DNA from: Russula earlei
Lineage: Eukaryota > Basidiomycota > Agaricomycetes > Russulales > Russulaceae
Assembly: GCA_025769875.1 (NCBI GenBank)
Contig: JAGFNK010000968.1
Span: 1 to 17,354, forward strand
Direction of reading: 5' to 3'
Length of the DNA stretch: 17,354 nt
Part shown: positions 15,719 through 17,354 of the stretch, piece by piece
Position numbering within the stretch: position 1 is the first letter of the stretch
Layout of the letters: each line of letters starts with the position of its first letter
Notes under the pieces: model-generated
What the model saw: only the letters and a program-made list of their open reading frames with translations
Database searches by the model: none
Told to the model about the DNA's origin: nothing
Position numbers and translations under genes: made by a program

Positions 15719-16066
15719 GGAAACAACGTTGCACACCACAACACTTGAGTCAAAAACACTATGGGGCTGCCTCAAGACAGCCCATGGGTACAACATGAGG
15801 GAAAAATAATAGATATAGACCATGATTTTGAGTTGTAATTCATCTAATTGCACATGTGGAGGTGGCTTGAGTCCAGCTCCACCAATTCTCACTCAAATCT
15901 CATGAAAAAAATGGGGCTGCCTAGCCCTCATTCAGGCGATTCAAGGACAATAATATCATATGAATTAAAGCTGTTTTGAGGGAGATATTCATCCCGCATG
16001 TTTGAGGGGGTTTCTGCGCCAATTTGGGTGGAATTCAAGCTCCGCCAAGTGCACTGAAAATGGCAA
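15719..16066 (-). mobile_element. TIR end of a second copy of the Tc1-type transposon
   Basis: 348 bp matching 4475-4823 of the right TIR, from GGAAACAACG to the terminal GGCAA, with scattered substitutions and small indels. It abuts a TA at 16067-16068 and then B-type LTR sequence, as expected of a TA insertion. The match breaks at 15719 and no opposite end or transposase is visible, so the copy is truncated or strongly rearranged. Confidence 0.88.
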
Positions 16067-16149
16067 TAACTGCTTGACTACCAGTTCACTCTACCATCCA
16101 ACGCTCAACAGATCTAATCAATCATCATCTGACCCGATGGGCGGTGACA
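16067..16149 (+). repeat. LTR fragment of the element B family, plus orientation
   Basis: TAACTGCTTGACTACCAG onward matches the reverse complement of 6129-6209 almost base for base and stops at ...GGCGGTGACA, defining the LTR end. It is the target of the second Tc1-type insertion. The rest of this LTR is missing on the left. Confidence 0.85.
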
Positions 16150-16697
16150 AATGGGGGCCTTACCTGCAGTACTGGTCCTTCTATTCACTAGCAGGGAGTT
16201 ACAACAACATCAAGGTTCTAAAGCAAACCAAAACCTCTCTCCTCCCCTACCTTGCCATCCATCCCCCCCTTTCCCTGACCCCCCCACTTGAGTACCATCC
16301 CTCACATCGTGACCAATCCCAGAACAATGCTCCTATGGGAGCACCCTCCCACCTTCCACAAATGTTTTCTGACAATGCTGGCACCTTTAACACCCCTCTT
16401 ACCCCTGCACATATGACAAGGTGCAACAACACCAGCTCCAGAAATGTCAACACATCTGCAAACATTGTGGCAACCAAGGGTCATTGGAAGAAAGACTGCA
16501 TCAAACCCCACACCAATTGTAGCAGTCAGGTAGATTGCATCTTGAGGAGAACTCATCAGAACTACAGAGGCTACTGCCCCCAGGGCGACGGGTCCTCAAA
16601 CACTTGGGTAGAAGGCAAAGGGGATGACTTCTGTGAGTTGGGACCCCGAGACCAATTAGTTTGGAGAACTAAGCATAAAGGGGGCATGATGTTGTAA
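16150..16697 (+). pseudogene. Decayed gag with CCHC zinc knuckle
   Basis: A plus-strand frame reads LAGSYNNIKVLKQTKTSLLP and on to GPRDQLVWRTKHKGGMML-stop. A second frame holds YDKVQQHQLQKCQHICKHCG. Across a one-base frameshift the two join into a CX2CX4HX4C knuckle at 16457-16499 (CKHCGNQG then HWKKDC); the 43-nt length is exactly 14 codons plus one base. A Gln-rich stretch before the knuckle is typical of retroelement Gag. The short distance to a polypurine-like run at 16677 suggests a non-autonomous or deleted element. Copia-like or gypsy-like origin cannot be decided. Confidence 0.5.
16677..16689 (+). promoter_or_regulatory. Candidate polypurine tract
   Basis: TAAAGGGGGCATGA directly precedes TGTTG at 16690, the arrangement of a polypurine tract before a 3' LTR. 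Confidence 0.4.
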
Positions 16698-17026
16698 TCT
16701 GTCCCCTTTTGTTCATCATTTTGCCTCTATCTTTTACCCTTGTCCCCTTAACTACTGTTTAAACCTTGATTTTGATCAACTCATTATTGTTTCATCTTTC
16801 ATGTTTCATCTACTGATTGATCCCTTTCTGCCATTGGTTTAGTTTTATCTATTGTTCTGCATATGGTACTGTACAGCCTCACTAGATACAGTATTTAAGC
16901 ACCTGTAGAAACTGGTGGAATGCCCCAAGCTTAGCTTTGTCCCATTTCCTGTTGCATCCCTGTCCTGTATCTCTCTCTCAAATCACAACTTGCTTGTGCT
17001 GGCTTACACTCTGCTTGACATCAACA
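16690..17026 (+). repeat. Candidate LTR (TGTTG...CAACA)
   Basis: Starts TGTTGTAATC after a purine run, contains TATTTAAG at 16892-16899, and could end at CAACA 17022-17026, giving 5-bp inverted ends. No second copy lies in the window, so the right border is a guess. Confidence 0.3.
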
Positions 17027-17249
17027 CACTAGGAGGAACCCTTGTGTTCCTCTTGCTGCTCTGCTTCTCTCTCACCATCCTCCTCTTCTGTGAAACCAGA
17101 AGATCAACTCTGTCTGCAGATTAGTCATTGTCTGACTTAATCTTGAGACACTAAACCCTTGAACCAGTCTCTCCAAGCTGGCCCCCATTGAACCCCTGAA
17201 CCAAGTCACAGGGACTTGGCCCCTGAATTGAGCTAATGCTCTAATGGTC
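17027..17249. other. Unassigned DNA
   Basis: No convincing gene. It is probably a mixture of LTR flank and decayed minus-strand retroelement sequence continuing from 17250-17354. Confidence 0.3.
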
Positions 17250-17354
17250 ATGATGCCATAGCACTTCCCAGCTATTCCCATGTCTTGCAATTTCAAACCA
17301 TAAGCCATAAATATGACTTAAGGCTACTTTGTTCCTCCAGGTGGCATAATAGCC
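17250..17354 (-). pseudogene. Fragment homologous to the leader ORF of element A
   Basis: Minus-strand translation gives GYYATWRNKVAL, HIYGLWFEIARHG and NSWEV, matching the block in 12819-13121. Most codon differences are synonymous (for example TTA against CTC for Leu, ATT against ATC for Ile). The frame runs off the right edge and meets a stop (TAG) shortly after WEV on the other side. It is part of another minus-strand retroelement related to A. Confidence 0.7.

Noticed and set aside
16915..17124. 69-codon hydrophobic open frame as a small membrane protein
   Set aside because: It lies across a candidate LTR and its flank, with no conservation evidence and no typical start context.

Overview
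The window is a nest of fungal transposable elements. I find no host housekeeping gene, rRNA, tRNA or CRISPR array. Short 46-50 nt GT-AG introns, chromodomain Ty3/gypsy retroelements and DD34E Tc1/mariner elements point to a basidiomycete, probably an Agaricomycete. This is inferred from gene style; no species marker is present.

Layout. (1) 34-4823 is a 4,790-bp Tc1/mariner-type DNA transposon. It has 1,659-bp terminal inverted repeats (TIRs) at 34-1692 and 3165-4823 and a TA duplication at 32-33 and 4824-4825. A five-exon DD34E transposase at 1737-2905 has one in-frame TGA. Each TIR arm also carries an outward-facing ORF, a C-rich block and an AATAAA signal. (2) This element sits in the gag gene of a minus-strand Ty3/gypsy element, called B here. 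B gag runs 6140 to 4826 and resumes at 31-1; the partial B 5' LTR is 6129-6302. (3) B's LTR is broken at 6302/6303 by a second minus-strand Ty3/gypsy chromovirus, A. A consists of a 3' LTR (6303-6794), polypurine tract, an extra 3' ORF with two zinc knuckles (8099-6813), pol (11381-8127), gag (to about 12790), a 5' leader ORF (13121-12819), primer-binding site (13182-13193) and a truncated 5' LTR (13196-13297). (4) 13298-15718 is a mosaic: a plus-strand Ala/Pro/Thr-rich reading frame, LTR-like DNA and a long C-rich low-complexity block. (5) 15719-16066 is the end of a second copy of the Tc1-type element, inserted at a TA in a plus-oriented copy of the B LTR (to 16149). (6) 16150-17026 is a decayed gag with a CCHC knuckle, followed by a candidate polypurine tract and LTR. 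(7) 17250-17354 is a minus-strand fragment homologous to A's leader ORF.

How the parts relate. A and B each have a sequence starting 2 nt inside the LTR that is complementary to an 11-12 nt segment lying 33-34 nt downstream of the LTR TATA box. This is the arrangement expected of Tf1/sushi-type self-priming. Nearly all in-frame stops are TGA where family conservation or context suggests CGA, and most differences between the two TIR arms are CpG to TpG or CpA. The cluster therefore looks like methylated, decaying repeats. None of the retroelement ORFs is intact. The transposase is one codon from intact.
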